Notes: generated from the letters alone by a model not told the origin. A stretch of DNA of 64,000 bases from Streptomyces sp. NBC_01478 (GCF_036227225.1 NZ_CP109444.1:10025501-10089500), one strand, 5' to 3'; numbered from the stretch's first letter, positions 18,007-27,104 are shown. A program made the numbers and translations.

Positions 18007-18797
18007 AGGTCGTCCTGTTCTGCGGCGGTTACGGGATGCGCATGCGCAACGGAACCTCCGACGACGTCCCCAAGCCGATGGCGATGGTCGGACCGAGACC
18101 GCTGATCTGGCACGTCATGCGCTACTACGCGCACTTCGGGCACAAGGAGTTCATCCTGTGCCTCGGCTACGGCGCCCACCACATCAAGGACTTCTTCCTC
18201 AACTACCAGGAGACGGTGTCCAACGACTTCGTCCTGCGCGGCGGGCAGACCGAGCTGCTCTCCACCGACATCGCCGACTGGACGATCACCTTCGCGCAGA
18301 CCGGCATCGAGTCGCCCATCGGGGAGCGGCTGCGCCGGGTGCGCCACCACCTGGACGGCGACGAGATGTTCCTCGCCAACTACGCCGACGTACTGACCGA
18401 TGCCCCGCTGCCGGAGATGATCGACCGGTTCGCCCAGCGCGACGCGGGCGCGTCGATGATGGTCGTGCCGCCACAATCCTCCTTCCACTGCGTGGAGTTG
18501 GGCGAGGACGGCATGGTGGGCGGCATCACCGCGGTGAGCGACATGCCGCTGTGGGAGAACGGCGGCTACTTCGTGCTCCGCCAGGAGGTCTTCGACCACA
18601 TACCGGAGAACGGCGACCTGGTCGCCGACGGCTGCGCCCAACTCGCCAAGCAGGGACGGCTGGTGGCACACCAGCACCGCGGCTTCTGGAAGCCGACCGA
18701 CACCGTGAAGGAGCGGGCCGCGCTCGACGAGGCCTACACGCGGGGCCACCGCCCGTGGGCCGTGTGGGAGCGGGACAGCGCGGAGGTGCGTGCGTGA
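18003..18797 (+). CDS. Glucose-1-phosphate cytidylyltransferase-like nucleotidyltransferase
   Basis: This is a sugar-phosphate nucleotidyltransferase of 264 residues that resembles RfbF, which makes CDP-glucose. The N-terminal nucleotide loop reads GGYGMRM instead of the usual GGLGTR, followed by PKPM. NYADVLTD provides the metal-binding Asp region and GFWKPTDTVKE near the end matches the RfbF-type terminus. Altered loop residues mean the nucleotide or sugar may differ from CTP and glucose-1-phosphate. Overlaps both neighbours (ATGA and GTGA). It probably activates the sugar handled by the flanking methyltransferase, deacetylase and epimerase. Confidence 0.82.
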   Translation: MKVVLFCGGYGMRMRNGTSDDVPKPMAMVGPRPLIWHVMRYYAHFGHKEFILCLGYGAHHIKDFFLNYQETVSNDFVLRGGQTELLSTDIADWTITFAQTGIESPIGERLRRVRHHLDGDEMFLANYADVLTDAPLPEMIDRFAQRDAGASMMVVPPQSSFHCVELGEDGMVGGITAVSDMPLWENGGYFVLRQEVFDHIPENGDLVADGCAQLAKQGRLVAHQHRGFWKPTDTVKERAALDEAYTRGHRPWAVWERDSAEVRA

Positions 18798-19441
18798 TCA
18801 GGCTCGGGGCCGGCCGGCTCGACCGGATCGTCGTCGTGGGCGCCCACTGCGACGACATCGCCATCGGCGCCGGCGGCACCCTGCTGACGCTCTGCAAGGC
18901 GCGGCCCGGCATCCGCGTCGACGCGCTGGTCCTCTCCGGCGGCGGCAGCGAGCGTGAGCAGGAGGAGCAGGCCGCGCTCACCGCCTTCTGCCCGGGCGCC
19001 GACCTGCGGCTGACCGTGCACAAGCTGCCGGACGGCCGGCTGCCCGCGCACTGGGAGGAGGCCAAGGCCGCGGTCGAGGAACTGCGCGAGCGGACCGAGC
19101 CCGAACTGGTCCTCGCCCCGCGCACCGACGACGCCCACCAGGACCACCGCGGCCTGGCGAAGCTGATGACCACCGCGTTCCGCGACCACCTCGTGCTCGG
19201 CTACGAGATCGTCAAGTGGGACGGCGACCTCGGCCGACCGACGGCGTACCAGCCGCTGGAGACGGAGACCGCCGAGCAGAAGGTGCGGCTGCTGCAGGAG
19301 CACTACCCCTCGCAGCGGCACCGGCCCTGGTACGACCGGGAGGCCTTCCTCGGCCTCGCCCGGATCCGCGGTATCGAATGCCACGCGCGCTACGCCGAGG
19401 CCTTCGCCGTCACCAAACTCACGCTCAACCTGGGGGGTTGA
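18794..19441 (+). CDS. PIG-L family deacetylase
   Basis: This is a zinc-dependent N-deacetylase of the PIG-L/LmbE family, 215 residues. The metal site appears as AHCDDIAIGAGG (a variant of the usual AHPDDE, with Cys for Pro and Ile for Glu) and DAHQDHRG further on. The family removes acetyl groups from GlcNAc-type sugars, including in mycothiol synthesis. Here the operon context points to a sugar nucleotide or glycan substrate. GTG start overlapping the previous stop. The altered AHCDDI motif is odd and could change activity. Confidence 0.85.
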   Translation: MIRLGAGRLDRIVVVGAHCDDIAIGAGGTLLTLCKARPGIRVDALVLSGGGSEREQEEQAALTAFCPGADLRLTVHKLPDGRLPAHWEEAKAAVEELRERTEPELVLAPRTDDAHQDHRGLAKLMTTAFRDHLVLGYEIVKWDGDLGRPTAYQPLETETAEQKVRLLQEHYPSQRHRPWYDREAFLGLARIRGIECHARYAEAFAVTKLTLNLGG

Positions 19442-19446
19442 ACACC

Positions 19447-20472
19447 TTGCGCGTACTACTGACCGGACACCAGGGCTATCTGGGCACCGTGATGGCACCC
19501 GTCCTCACCGCCGCCGGACACGAGGTCGTCGGCCTCGACTCCGGCCTGTTCGCCGACTCGATCCTCGGCCCGCAGCCCGCCGACCCGCCGGGCGTGCGGG
19601 TGGACCTGCGCGACCTCACCGCCGAGCACGTGGCCGGGGTCGACGCGGTGATCCACCTGGCCGCGCTCTCCAACGACCCGCTCGGCTCGCTGGCCCCGGA
19701 ACTCACCTACGACATCAACCACCACGCGTCCGTACGACTGGCAAAGCTGGCCCGCGACGCCGGAGTTCGGCGCTTCCTGTACGCGTCGACCTGCTCCGTC
19801 TACGGTGCCTCGGGCGGCGACGCCCTGGTCACCGAGGACGCCCCGCTGCGTCCGGTGACGCCGTACGCGGAGTCGAAGGTGCGGGTCGAGGACGACGTGC
19901 ACGCGCTGGCCGACGACGACTTCACCCCGGTGTTCATGCGCAACGCCACCGCCTTCGGCTTCTCGCCCCGGCTTCGCGCCGACATCGTGCTGAACAACCT
20001 GGTGGGCCACGCGCTGCTCTCCGGCGAGGTGCTGGTCCTCTCCGACGGCACCCCGTGGCGCCCGCTGGTGCACGCCGCCGACATCGCCCGCGCCTTCACG
20101 GCCGCGCTCACCGCGCCGCGCGAGGCGGTGCACGACCGGGCGTTCAACATCGGCAGCGAGATCAACAACGTCACCGTCGCCGAGATCGCCGAGCAGGTCG
20201 CCGAGGCGGTGGCCGGCGCGAAGGTGGTGATCACCGGCGAGAACGGCGCCGACCCGCGCTCCTACCGGGTGGACTTCTCCCGCTTCCGCTCCGCGATCCC
20301 CGACTTCGACTGCGAGTGGACGGTGAAGCAGGGCGCCCTCGAACTCGCCGACGCCTACCGGAAGTTCGGGCTGACCCGGGAGGACTTCGAGCAGCGCTTC
20401 ACCCGCCTCGCCGTGCTCAAGGCGGCCTCCGAGGCCGGCACCGTCGACGACACCCTGCGGTGGCGCCGATGA
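19447..20472 (+). CDS. NAD-dependent sugar epimerase/dehydratase (extended SDR)
   Basis: An extended short-chain dehydrogenase of about 341 residues. The cofactor motif is TGHQGYLG at the N-terminus, the active-site YAESK lies near 140, and ASTCSVYG precedes it. Members epimerise, dehydrate or reduce nucleotide sugars. No other 4,6-dehydratase is seen in the block, so this enzyme may make the keto-sugar needed by the methyltransferase. Start: TTG at 19447 gives the usual MRVLLTG terminus with GGGGGG nine bases upstream. A TTG at 19438 overlapping the previous stop is the alternative. Confidence 0.88.
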   Translation: MRVLLTGHQGYLGTVMAPVLTAAGHEVVGLDSGLFADSILGPQPADPPGVRVDLRDLTAEHVAGVDAVIHLAALSNDPLGSLAPELTYDINHHASVRLAKLARDAGVRRFLYASTCSVYGASGGDALVTEDAPLRPVTPYAESKVRVEDDVHALADDDFTPVFMRNATAFGFSPRLRADIVLNNLVGHALLSGEVLVLSDGTPWRPLVHAADIARAFTAALTAPREAVHDRAFNIGSEINNVTVAEIAEQVAEAVAGAKVVITGENGADPRSYRVDFSRFRSAIPDFDCEWTVKQGALELADAYRKFGLTREDFEQRFTRLAVLKAASEAGTVDDTLRWRR

Positions 20473-21743
20473 CAGCGGTCGGCGAGGAGATGCACGCACT
20501 GGTGGAGCGGCTCTACCCGCTCTGCCGGAGCATCACCGGCGACGGTGTGCGCGCCACCCTGGACATCGTCGGCGAGTACCTCCCGCTGAACGTGCACGAG
20601 GTGCCGACCGGGACCCAGGTCCTCGACTGGACGGTTCCGCAGGAGTGGAACATCCGGGACGCGTACATCGCCGACAGCACCGGCCGGCGGGTCGTCGACT
20701 TCGCCGCGTCCAGCCTGCACGTGCTCGGCTACAGCGTCCCGGTGTCGGCGACCATGCCGCTCACCGAGCTGCGCGAACACCTGCACACGCTGCCGGATCA
20801 CCCGTCCTGGGTGCCGTACCGCACGAGTTACTACAAGCCGGAGTGGGGATTCTGCCTGGCCCAGGAGACCCTGGACGCGCTGCCCGACGGCGACTACGAG
20901 GTCCGCGTCGACTCCACCCTCGCGGACGGCCACCTCACCTACGCCGAGCACGTGGTCCCCGGACAGGTGGCCGACGAGGTCATCGTCTCCTGCCACACCT
21001 GTCACCCGTCGCTGGCCAACGACAACCTGGCCGGCATCGCGGTGGCGACCTTCCTCGCCCGCGCGCTGGCGCGTGAAACGCCGTACTACACCTACCGGTT
21101 CATCTACGCACCCGGCACCATCGGGGCGATCACCTGGCTGGCCCGCAACGCGGAGCGGATCGAGCGGGTCAAGCACGGCCTCGTGCTGGCCTGCGCCGGA
21201 GACACGGGTCAACTGACGTACAAACAGAGCAGGCGCGGCGACGCGGAGATCGACCGGGTGCTCAAGCACGTACTGGCCGCGTCCGAACGACCGCACCACA
21301 TCAACGAGTTCACGCCGTACGGCTACGACGAGCGGCAGTACTGCTCACCCGGGTTCAACCTCGGCGTGGGCTCGCTCAGCCGGACCCCGTACGCCGGGTA
21401 CCCCGAGTACCACACCTCGGCGGACAACCCGGACTTCGTCTCCCCGGAGGCGATGGCCGACACCCTCGCCGTCTGCCGCGAGGCGTTCACCGTTCTCGAC
21501 CGCAACCGCCGGTACCTCAACCTCAGCCCTTACGGCGAACCCCAGTTGGGCCGGCGCGGGCTGTACGACGCGCTCGGCGGCCGCAGCGACACCAAGCAGG
21601 CCCAGATGGCCATGCTCTGGGTGCTCAACCTCTCCGACGGCGAGCACAGTCTGCTGGACGTCGCCGAACGGTCCGGGCTGCCGTTCGACAGCGTCGCCGG
21701 CGCGGCCGACGCCCTGCACGAGGCCGGGCTGATCAAGACATGA
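20469..21743 (+). CDS. DUF4910 aminopeptidase-like protein with C-terminal winged helix
   Basis: A 424-residue protein of the DUF4910 group, related in fold to M28 zinc aminopeptidases. Likely metal ligands lie in SCHTCHPSLANDNLAG near 177-192 and in YPEYHTSADNPDF near 315. The last 55 residues form a small winged-helix-like domain (SLLDVAERSGLPFDSVAGAADALHEAGLI). No signal peptide, so cytoplasmic. Proteins of this group turn up repeatedly in surface-polysaccharide loci next to PLP enzymes, but no function is established as far as I know. It might hydrolyse or form an amide on a sugar. ATGA overlap on both sides. Confidence 0.83.
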   Translation: MTAVGEEMHALVERLYPLCRSITGDGVRATLDIVGEYLPLNVHEVPTGTQVLDWTVPQEWNIRDAYIADSTGRRVVDFAASSLHVLGYSVPVSATMPLTELREHLHTLPDHPSWVPYRTSYYKPEWGFCLAQETLDALPDGDYEVRVDSTLADGHLTYAEHVVPGQVADEVIVSCHTCHPSLANDNLAGIAVATFLARALARETPYYTYRFIYAPGTIGAITWLARNAERIERVKHGLVLACAGDTGQLTYKQSRRGDAEIDRVLKHVLAASERPHHINEFTPYGYDERQYCSPGFNLGVGSLSRTPYAGYPEYHTSADNPDFVSPEAMADTLAVCREAFTVLDRNRRYLNLSPYGEPQLGRRGLYDALGGRSDTKQAQMAMLWVLNLSDGEHSLLDVAERSGLPFDSVAGAADALHEAGLIKT

Positions 21744-23038
21744 CGCCGATGACCACCGACGGGGAGAAGGCGACGACGCCGGCCCGGTCCGCCAAGCGGG
21801 CCCTCGTCGGCCGGCTGTCCTGGGGACTGGCCGACCAGGCGGCCTCCAGCATCAGCAACTTCGCGGTGGGCATCTACGTGGCCCGCTCCCTCGGGGTGAC
21901 CGCGTTCGGCGTGTTCAGCCTCGCCTGGGTGACCTACGGCGTGGTGCTCAACGTCTCCCGCGGCCTGGCCACCGACCCGCTCGTGGTCCGCTTCAGCGGG
22001 GTGCAGGAGACGTCCTGGCGCGGGGCGGTGGCCCGCTCGACGGGTACCGCGCTCTGCGTCGGCACGGCCCTGGGAGTGGTGTGCCTGGCGGCCGGGCTCG
22101 GGCTCGGCGGCCGGGTGGGGCCCGCGTTCGCCGCCCTCGGTCTCATGATGCCGGGGCTGCTGCTCCAGGACGCCTGGCGGTTCTCGTTCTTCGCCGCGGG
22201 CGACGGGCGGAAGGCGTTCGTCAACGACGTCGTGTGGGGTGTCGCGCTCGTTCCGGCCATGGTGGTGGCGGCCCATGTCGGCACCGTGGCCGCCTTCGTA
22301 CTTGCCTGGGGCGCGTCCGCCACGGTGGCGGCGGGGTACGGCTGCGTCCAGTCCGGCATCCGGCCCCGGACGGCACAGGCCCGCGCATGGCTGCGCGAAC
22401 AGCGCGATCTCGGCTACCGGTACCTGGTCGAGAACGTCAGCCTCAGCGGCGCGAGCCAGCTCCGGGCGTACGGCCTCGGCGCGATCGTCGGAGTGAGCGC
22501 GGTCGGCGCGGTGCGCGGCGCCGAACTCCTCCTCGGGCCCTTCCTCGCCGTACTGATGGGGCTGTCCCTGGTCACCGTCCCCGAGGCCGCACGCGTGCTG
22601 CGGGAGGCCCCGCACCGACTGGGCAGGTTCTGCCTCCTGCTCGGCGGGGGGCAGGCCACCGGGGCGCTGCTCTGGGGCTCGGCACTGCTGCTGATGCCGG
22701 GCCGGCTCGGCGAGTTGGCGCTCGGCGACGTCTGGCACTCCTCCTCGCACCTCATCGTGCAGATCACCCTCAGCGTCGCGGGAGCGGGCCTCGGCACCGG
22801 CGCGGCGGCCGGGCTGCGCGCGCTCGGCGCGGCCCGCCGCAGCCTGCGCTGCCAACTGTTCGCCTCGGCCTGCTATGTCGGCGGCGGACTCGGCGGAGCG
22901 GCCCTCGGCGGCACGTCCGGCTCGGCCTGGGGCGTCGCCGCCGCGACCATCAGCGGCTCGGCCGTGTGGTGGCTGCAACTGCGCTCCGCCCTGCGCGAGC
23001 GCCACCGCGAACCCATCCCCGAAGTGAGGACCTCATGA
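21740..23038 (+). CDS. Polysaccharide flippase (Wzx/MATE-like)
   Basis: This is a polytopic membrane protein of 432 residues, about twelve to fourteen helices, starting with LSWGLADQAASSISNFAVGIYVARSLGVTAFG split between helices 1 and 2. This opening is typical of lipid-linked oligosaccharide flippases. It should move the completed undecaprenyl-linked repeat unit to the outer face for polymerisation by the Wzy-like protein at 14.2 kb. Coupled to both neighbours by 4-base overlaps. Confidence 0.85.
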   Translation: MTPMTTDGEKATTPARSAKRALVGRLSWGLADQAASSISNFAVGIYVARSLGVTAFGVFSLAWVTYGVVLNVSRGLATDPLVVRFSGVQETSWRGAVARSTGTALCVGTALGVVCLAAGLGLGGRVGPAFAALGLMMPGLLLQDAWRFSFFAAGDGRKAFVNDVVWGVALVPAMVVAAHVGTVAAFVLAWGASATVAAGYGCVQSGIRPRTAQARAWLREQRDLGYRYLVENVSLSGASQLRAYGLGAIVGVSAVGAVRGAELLLGPFLAVLMGLSLVTVPEAARVLREAPHRLGRFCLLLGGGQATGALLWGSALLLMPGRLGELALGDVWHSSSHLIVQITLSVAGAGLGTGAAAGLRALGAARRSLRCQLFASACYVGGGLGGAALGGTSGSAWGVAAATISGSAVWWLQLRSALRERHREPIPEVRTS

Positions 23039-23982
23039 CCGACCTACCGAGGCTGAGCATCGGCCTGCCCGTGTACAACGGCGAGGAGTACCTGGCCGAG
23101 TCGTTCGACGCCCTGCTCGGCCAGACCTACGAGGACTTCGAACTGGTCGTCTCCGACAACGCCTCGACCGACGGGACCGAGGCCATCTGCCGCAAGTACG
23201 CCGCGCAGGACTCCCGCATCCGCTACCTCCGGCTGCCCCGCAACGTCGGCGCCACCCCGAACCACAACCATGTCTTCGCCGAGTCCCGCGGCGAGTTGTT
23301 CAAGTGGGCCTCGCACGACGACCTCTACGGCCGCGACCTGCTGCGGCGCTGCATAGAAGCACTGGACGAGCGGCCGGACGTCATCCTCGCCCACACCGAC
23401 CAGGCGGTCATCGACGGCGACGGCCAGGTGACGGTGCCCTACGAGTACACGCTCGCCACCGGCTCCCCGCACGCACCCGAGCGCTTCCGCAGTCTGCTGT
23501 TCGAGCCGGGCGGCGACGACTTCTACGGAGTGATACGCGCCGACGTGCTGCGCCGGGTGAAACCGATGGACAGCTACCACCACGCGGACCGCACCTTCGT
23601 CGCCGAGATCACCCTGCACGGACGCTTCCACCAGGTCCCGGAACTGCTGTACTTCCGCCGCGACCACCCCACCCGCGCCGAGCGGGCCAACCCCTCCAAG
23701 CGCGCCCGCTGCGTCAACCTGGACCCGCGCCGGGCCGGCGCGCTGCACCCGACGCCCCGGCTGCTCGCCGAGTACGTCTGGGGCTTCGCCTCGGCGATCC
23801 GGCGGGCACCGCTGTCCCCGGCCGACCGGCGTGCCTGCTACCGCCACCTGGCCTCGTGGATGACCAGCCGGGTCCGGCCGGGCGTCGGCGAGCGGGTCGA
23901 GGACCGTGCCCCGGTCGACCCGGCCCAGCTCACGGTCTCCGTCGACGCCCTCGTCGCCGGCCGCGAGGGGAGGCACGCATGA
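23035..23982 (+). CDS. Glycosyltransferase family 2
   Basis: This is a GT-A glycosyltransferase of 315 residues. It begins with the standard LSIGLPVYNGEEYLAESFDALLGQTY and VVSDNASTDGTE, giving the nucleotide-binding Asp. The DXD-type motif is SHDDLYG near residue 100. HADRTFVAEI and the FRRDHPTR segment complete the domain. It transfers a sugar to the repeat unit; donor and acceptor are unknown. Coupled to the flippase and the pyruvyl transferase by ATGA overlaps. Confidence 0.9.
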   Translation: MTDLPRLSIGLPVYNGEEYLAESFDALLGQTYEDFELVVSDNASTDGTEAICRKYAAQDSRIRYLRLPRNVGATPNHNHVFAESRGELFKWASHDDLYGRDLLRRCIEALDERPDVILAHTDQAVIDGDGQVTVPYEYTLATGSPHAPERFRSLLFEPGGDDFYGVIRADVLRRVKPMDSYHHADRTFVAEITLHGRFHQVPELLYFRRDHPTRAERANPSKRARCVNLDPRRAGALHPTPRLLAEYVWGFASAIRRAPLSPADRRACYRHLASWMTSRVRPGVGERVEDRAPVDPAQLTVSVDALVAGREGRHA

Positions 23983-25217
23983 CGTCCACGGGCGAAACCC
24001 CGGTGCGCGTCGGGGTGTTCGGCCTGCTCGGCTCCGGCAACCTCGGCAACGACGGGTCGCTCGAAGCCGTCCTCGGCTACCTCCGCGCCGACCACCCGGA
24101 CGCGGTCGTGGACGCCCTGTGCGGCGGTCCCGAGGCCGTGACGGCCCGGTTCGGGATCCCCGCCACCCGGATGCACTGGAACCGCGCCGAGTACCGGACC
24201 GCGTCCCGCTTGGGCTCGATCGCGTCGAAGGGTCTGGGCAAGTTCGTCGACGTCTTCCGCACCGCCGCCTGGGTGCGCCGCCACGACGTGGTGATCGTGC
24301 CGGGCATGGGCGTCCTGGAAGCCACCCTGCCGCTCCGGCCGTGGGGCTTCCCGTACTCGCTGTTCCTGCTCTGCGCGAGCGGCCGGCTGATGCGTACCCG
24401 GGTCGCGCTGGTCAGCGTCGGCGCCGCCGAGATCCGCAACCGGCCGACCCGCGCCCTGGTCCGCTGGTCGGGGCGGCTGGCCGCCTACCGGTCCTACCGG
24501 GACGCTCAATCCCGGGACGCGATGCGGGCGATGGGCGTGGACACCGCGCGCGACGAGGTCTACCCGGACCTCGCCTTCTCCCTGCCGGCACCGCCCGCGA
24601 GCGCGCCCTCGGGCCCGCCGGGCCCGGTCTGCGTCGGCGTCATGGACTTCCACGGCGGCAACGACGACCGCGCCCGCGCCGACGAGATCTACCGGCGCTA
24701 CCTCGACGGGACGATCCGGTTCGTCCGCACACTCGTCGAGGAGGGCAGGCCGGTCCGGCTGCTCACCGGCGACCGGTGCGACGCCACGGTGGTCGCCGCG
24801 ATCCTCGACGCGGTGGACTCCCCGCTGGTCACCGCCGCCGAACCGGCCTCCCTGGCCGACCTGATGAGCGAGATGGCGGCCGCCGACACCGTGGTGGCGG
24901 TCCGCTACCACAACCTGATCTGCGCGCTGAAGACCGGAACGCCGGTGCTCGCAATCAGCTATGCGGCGAAGAGCGACGCGCTCATGGACCGGATGGGCCT
25001 CGGCGCGTACTGCCATCCGGCGCGCGAGGTCGACGCCGACCGGTTGCTGGAGCAATTCCGGGCGCTGGAGAAGCGAGCGCCCGAACTGCGGCAGACCCTC
25101 GCCGAGCGGAACGAGGCCGCCGCCCGCCAACTGCAGGACCAGTTCGGCTCGTTGACCGCGGCCGTGTTCCCCGCGACCGCCCACGCCCACGCTCACGCCC
25201 GCCAGGAGTCTCCATGA
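23979..25217 (+). CDS. Polysaccharide pyruvyl transferase family protein
   Basis: A 412-residue member of the family that attaches pyruvate ketals to sugars of surface polymers, using phosphoenolpyruvate. The N-terminus GVFGLLGSGNLGNDGSLEAV and the C-terminal VAVRYHNLICALKTGTPVLAISY segment are characteristic. A pyruvyl group would add negative charge to the exopolysaccharide. The C-terminus ends in a short Ala/His repeat (AHAHAHA). It overlaps both neighbours by 4 bases. Some relatives have other roles, so pyruvylation is likely but not proven. Confidence 0.85.
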   Translation: MTSTGETPVRVGVFGLLGSGNLGNDGSLEAVLGYLRADHPDAVVDALCGGPEAVTARFGIPATRMHWNRAEYRTASRLGSIASKGLGKFVDVFRTAAWVRRHDVVIVPGMGVLEATLPLRPWGFPYSLFLLCASGRLMRTRVALVSVGAAEIRNRPTRALVRWSGRLAAYRSYRDAQSRDAMRAMGVDTARDEVYPDLAFSLPAPPASAPSGPPGPVCVGVMDFHGGNDDRARADEIYRRYLDGTIRFVRTLVEEGRPVRLLTGDRCDATVVAAILDAVDSPLVTAAEPASLADLMSEMAAADTVVAVRYHNLICALKTGTPVLAISYAAKSDALMDRMGLGAYCHPAREVDADRLLEQFRALEKRAPELRQTLAERNEAAARQLQDQFGSLTAAVFPATAHAHAHARQESP

Positions 25218-25765
25218 AAGCGACCGAAGTCCCGGAGATCACCGGCGCGTTCCTCTTCGAGCCGACGCCGTACACAGACGAACGCGGCTTCTTCTGCCGC
25301 ACGTTCGACGCCGACGTGGTCCGCTCGGTGGGCCTCGACCCGGACGCCTTCGTCCAGGACAGCCTGTCCCGCTCGGTCCGGGGCGTGGTGCGCGGCCTGC
25401 ACCTGCGATCCGGCGCGGGCGAGGCCAAGTTGGTGCGGTGCTCGTACGGGCGGATCTTCGACGTCGTCGTGGACCTGCGGCCGGATTCACCGACGTACCG
25501 CAACTGGGTCTCTTTCGAACTTTCGGGAGAAACACAACCAACTCTTTACATTCCGGCGGGATGCGCGCACGGTTTTCAAGCAGTGACCGATATCGCCGAC
25601 ACCTCGTACCGGATCGACCGCCCGCACGATCCGACCGAGGACGTGACGATCGCCTTCGACGACCCGGAGCTCGCCATTCCCTGGCCGCTGCCGGTTGCAC
25701 TGATGTCCCAACGGGACCGTGAGGCGCCGAGCCTCGCCGAGGTCCTGAAGCACAGAGAAAGTTGA
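25214..25765 (+). CDS. dTDP-4-dehydrorhamnose 3,5-epimerase (RmlC)-like cupin
   Basis: A cupin epimerase of 183 residues. RmlC landmarks are present: YTDERGFFCRTF, SRSVRGVVRGLHLR (with the catalytic His), AKLVRCSYGRIFDVVVDLR and YIPAGCAHGF. It should epimerise a 4-keto-6-deoxy sugar nucleotide. The block contains no RmlA, RmlB or RmlD, so the substrate is more likely the sugar made by the adjacent cytidylyltransferase and C-methyltransferase than rhamnose. A short stretch around 25500-25560 is visibly richer in A and T than its surroundings. ATG overlaps the previous stop; AGGAGT lies upstream. Confidence 0.88.
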   Translation: MKATEVPEITGAFLFEPTPYTDERGFFCRTFDADVVRSVGLDPDAFVQDSLSRSVRGVVRGLHLRSGAGEAKLVRCSYGRIFDVVVDLRPDSPTYRNWVSFELSGETQPTLYIPAGCAHGFQAVTDIADTSYRIDRPHDPTEDVTIAFDDPELAIPWPLPVALMSQRDREAPSLAEVLKHRES

Positions 25766-25772
25766 GGTCCTC

Positions 25773-27104
25773 GTGGACACCGAAGTGCTTGACCTGCCCC
25801 TGTCGCGGACAGCCAACGAGCGGCTGCACGCCATGATCCCCGGGGGCGCTCACACCTACGCCAAGGGCGACGACCAGTACCCGGAGAACCTGGCCCCGGT
25901 CATCAGCCACGGCAGCGGTGCCCACGTGTGGGACGTCGACGGCAACCGCTACATCGAGTACGGCTCCGGCCTGCGGTCGGTCAGCCTCGGTCACGCCCAC
26001 CCGCGCGTGATCGAGGCCGTGCGGCGGGAATTGGACCGCGGCAGCAACTTCGTCCGGCCGTCCATCGTCGAGGTCGCGGCCGCCGAACGCTTCCTGGCCA
26101 CCGTGCCGACCGCCGAGATGGTGAAGTTCGCGAAGAACGGCTCGGACGCCACCTCCGCCGCGGTGCGCCTCGCCCGCGCCGCCACCGGCCGCTCACGGGT
26201 GGCCCTCTGCTCCGACCATCCGTTCTTCTCCGTCGACGACTGGTTCATCGGCACCACACCGATGTCCGCCGGCATCCCGGCGGCGACCACCGAACTCATC
26301 GCGACCTTCCCCTACGGCGACCTGGCCGCCACGGAGGAGATGCTCACCCGGTACCCGGACGAGATCGCCTGCCTGATCCTCGAACCCGCCACAGCCACCG
26401 AGCCGCCGCCGGGCTACCTCGCCGGCCTGCGTGAACTGGCCGACCGGCACGGCTGCGTGCTGATCTTCGACGAGATGATCACCGGCTTCCGCTGGTCCGA
26501 GGCGGGCGCCCAGGGCCTCTACGGCGTCGTCCCCGACCTCTCCACGTTCGGCAAGGCGCTGGGCAACGGATTCGCCGTCTCCGCGCTGGCCGGGCGCCGC
26601 GACCTGATGGAGCGGGGCGGGCTGCGCGACTCCGGCGACCGCGACCGGGTGTTCCTGCTGTCCACCACACACGGCGCGGAGACGCACTCCCTGGCCGCCG
26701 CGATGGCCGTGCAGACCACCTACGTCGAGGAGGGCATCACCGCGCGGCTGCACGCCCTCGGCGAGCGACTGGCCGCCGGTGTCCGCGACGCGGCGGAGGC
26801 CATGGGCGTCGGCGACCACGTCGTCGTCCGGGGCCGGGCCAGCAACCTGGTCTTCGCCACCCTCGACGAGAACCTGCAGCCGTCGCAGCAGTACCGCACC
26901 CTGTTCCTGCGCCGGCTCCTCGCGGGCGGAGTGCTCGCCCCGTCCTTCGTGGTGAGCAGCGCGCTCGACGACGAGGACATCGACCGCACCGTCGAGGTGG
27001 TGGCCCAGGCATGCGCGGTGTACCGGAAGGCACTGGACGCCGGCGACCCCGCGCCCTGGCTGGTCGGACGCCCCGTGAAGCCGGTGTTCCGCCGCCTGGC
27101 GTGA
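25773..27104 (+). CDS. PLP enzyme of the glutamate-1-semialdehyde aminomutase family
   Basis: A class III aminotransferase-fold PLP enzyme of 443 residues. It has the glycine-rich start GGAHTYAKGDDQ, FAKNGSDATSAAVRLARA, the cofactor Asp in FDEMITGFR and the PLP lysine at 261 in STFGKALGNGF. It resembles glutamate-1-semialdehyde aminomutase, but its place at the end of an exopolysaccharide operon suggests transamination of a keto-sugar or of a small side group added to the polymer. GTG start seven bases after the RmlC-like stop. This is the last plus-strand gene of the operon. Confidence 0.87.
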   Translation: MDTEVLDLPLSRTANERLHAMIPGGAHTYAKGDDQYPENLAPVISHGSGAHVWDVDGNRYIEYGSGLRSVSLGHAHPRVIEAVRRELDRGSNFVRPSIVEVAAAERFLATVPTAEMVKFAKNGSDATSAAVRLARAATGRSRVALCSDHPFFSVDDWFIGTTPMSAGIPAATTELIATFPYGDLAATEEMLTRYPDEIACLILEPATATEPPPGYLAGLRELADRHGCVLIFDEMITGFRWSEAGAQGLYGVVPDLSTFGKALGNGFAVSALAGRRDLMERGGLRDSGDRDRVFLLSTTHGAETHSLAAAMAVQTTYVEEGITARLHALGERLAAGVRDAAEAMGVGDHVVVRGRASNLVFATLDENLQPSQQYRTLFLRRLLAGGVLAPSFVVSSALDDEDIDRTVEVVAQACAVYRKALDAGDPAPWLVGRPVKPVFRRLA

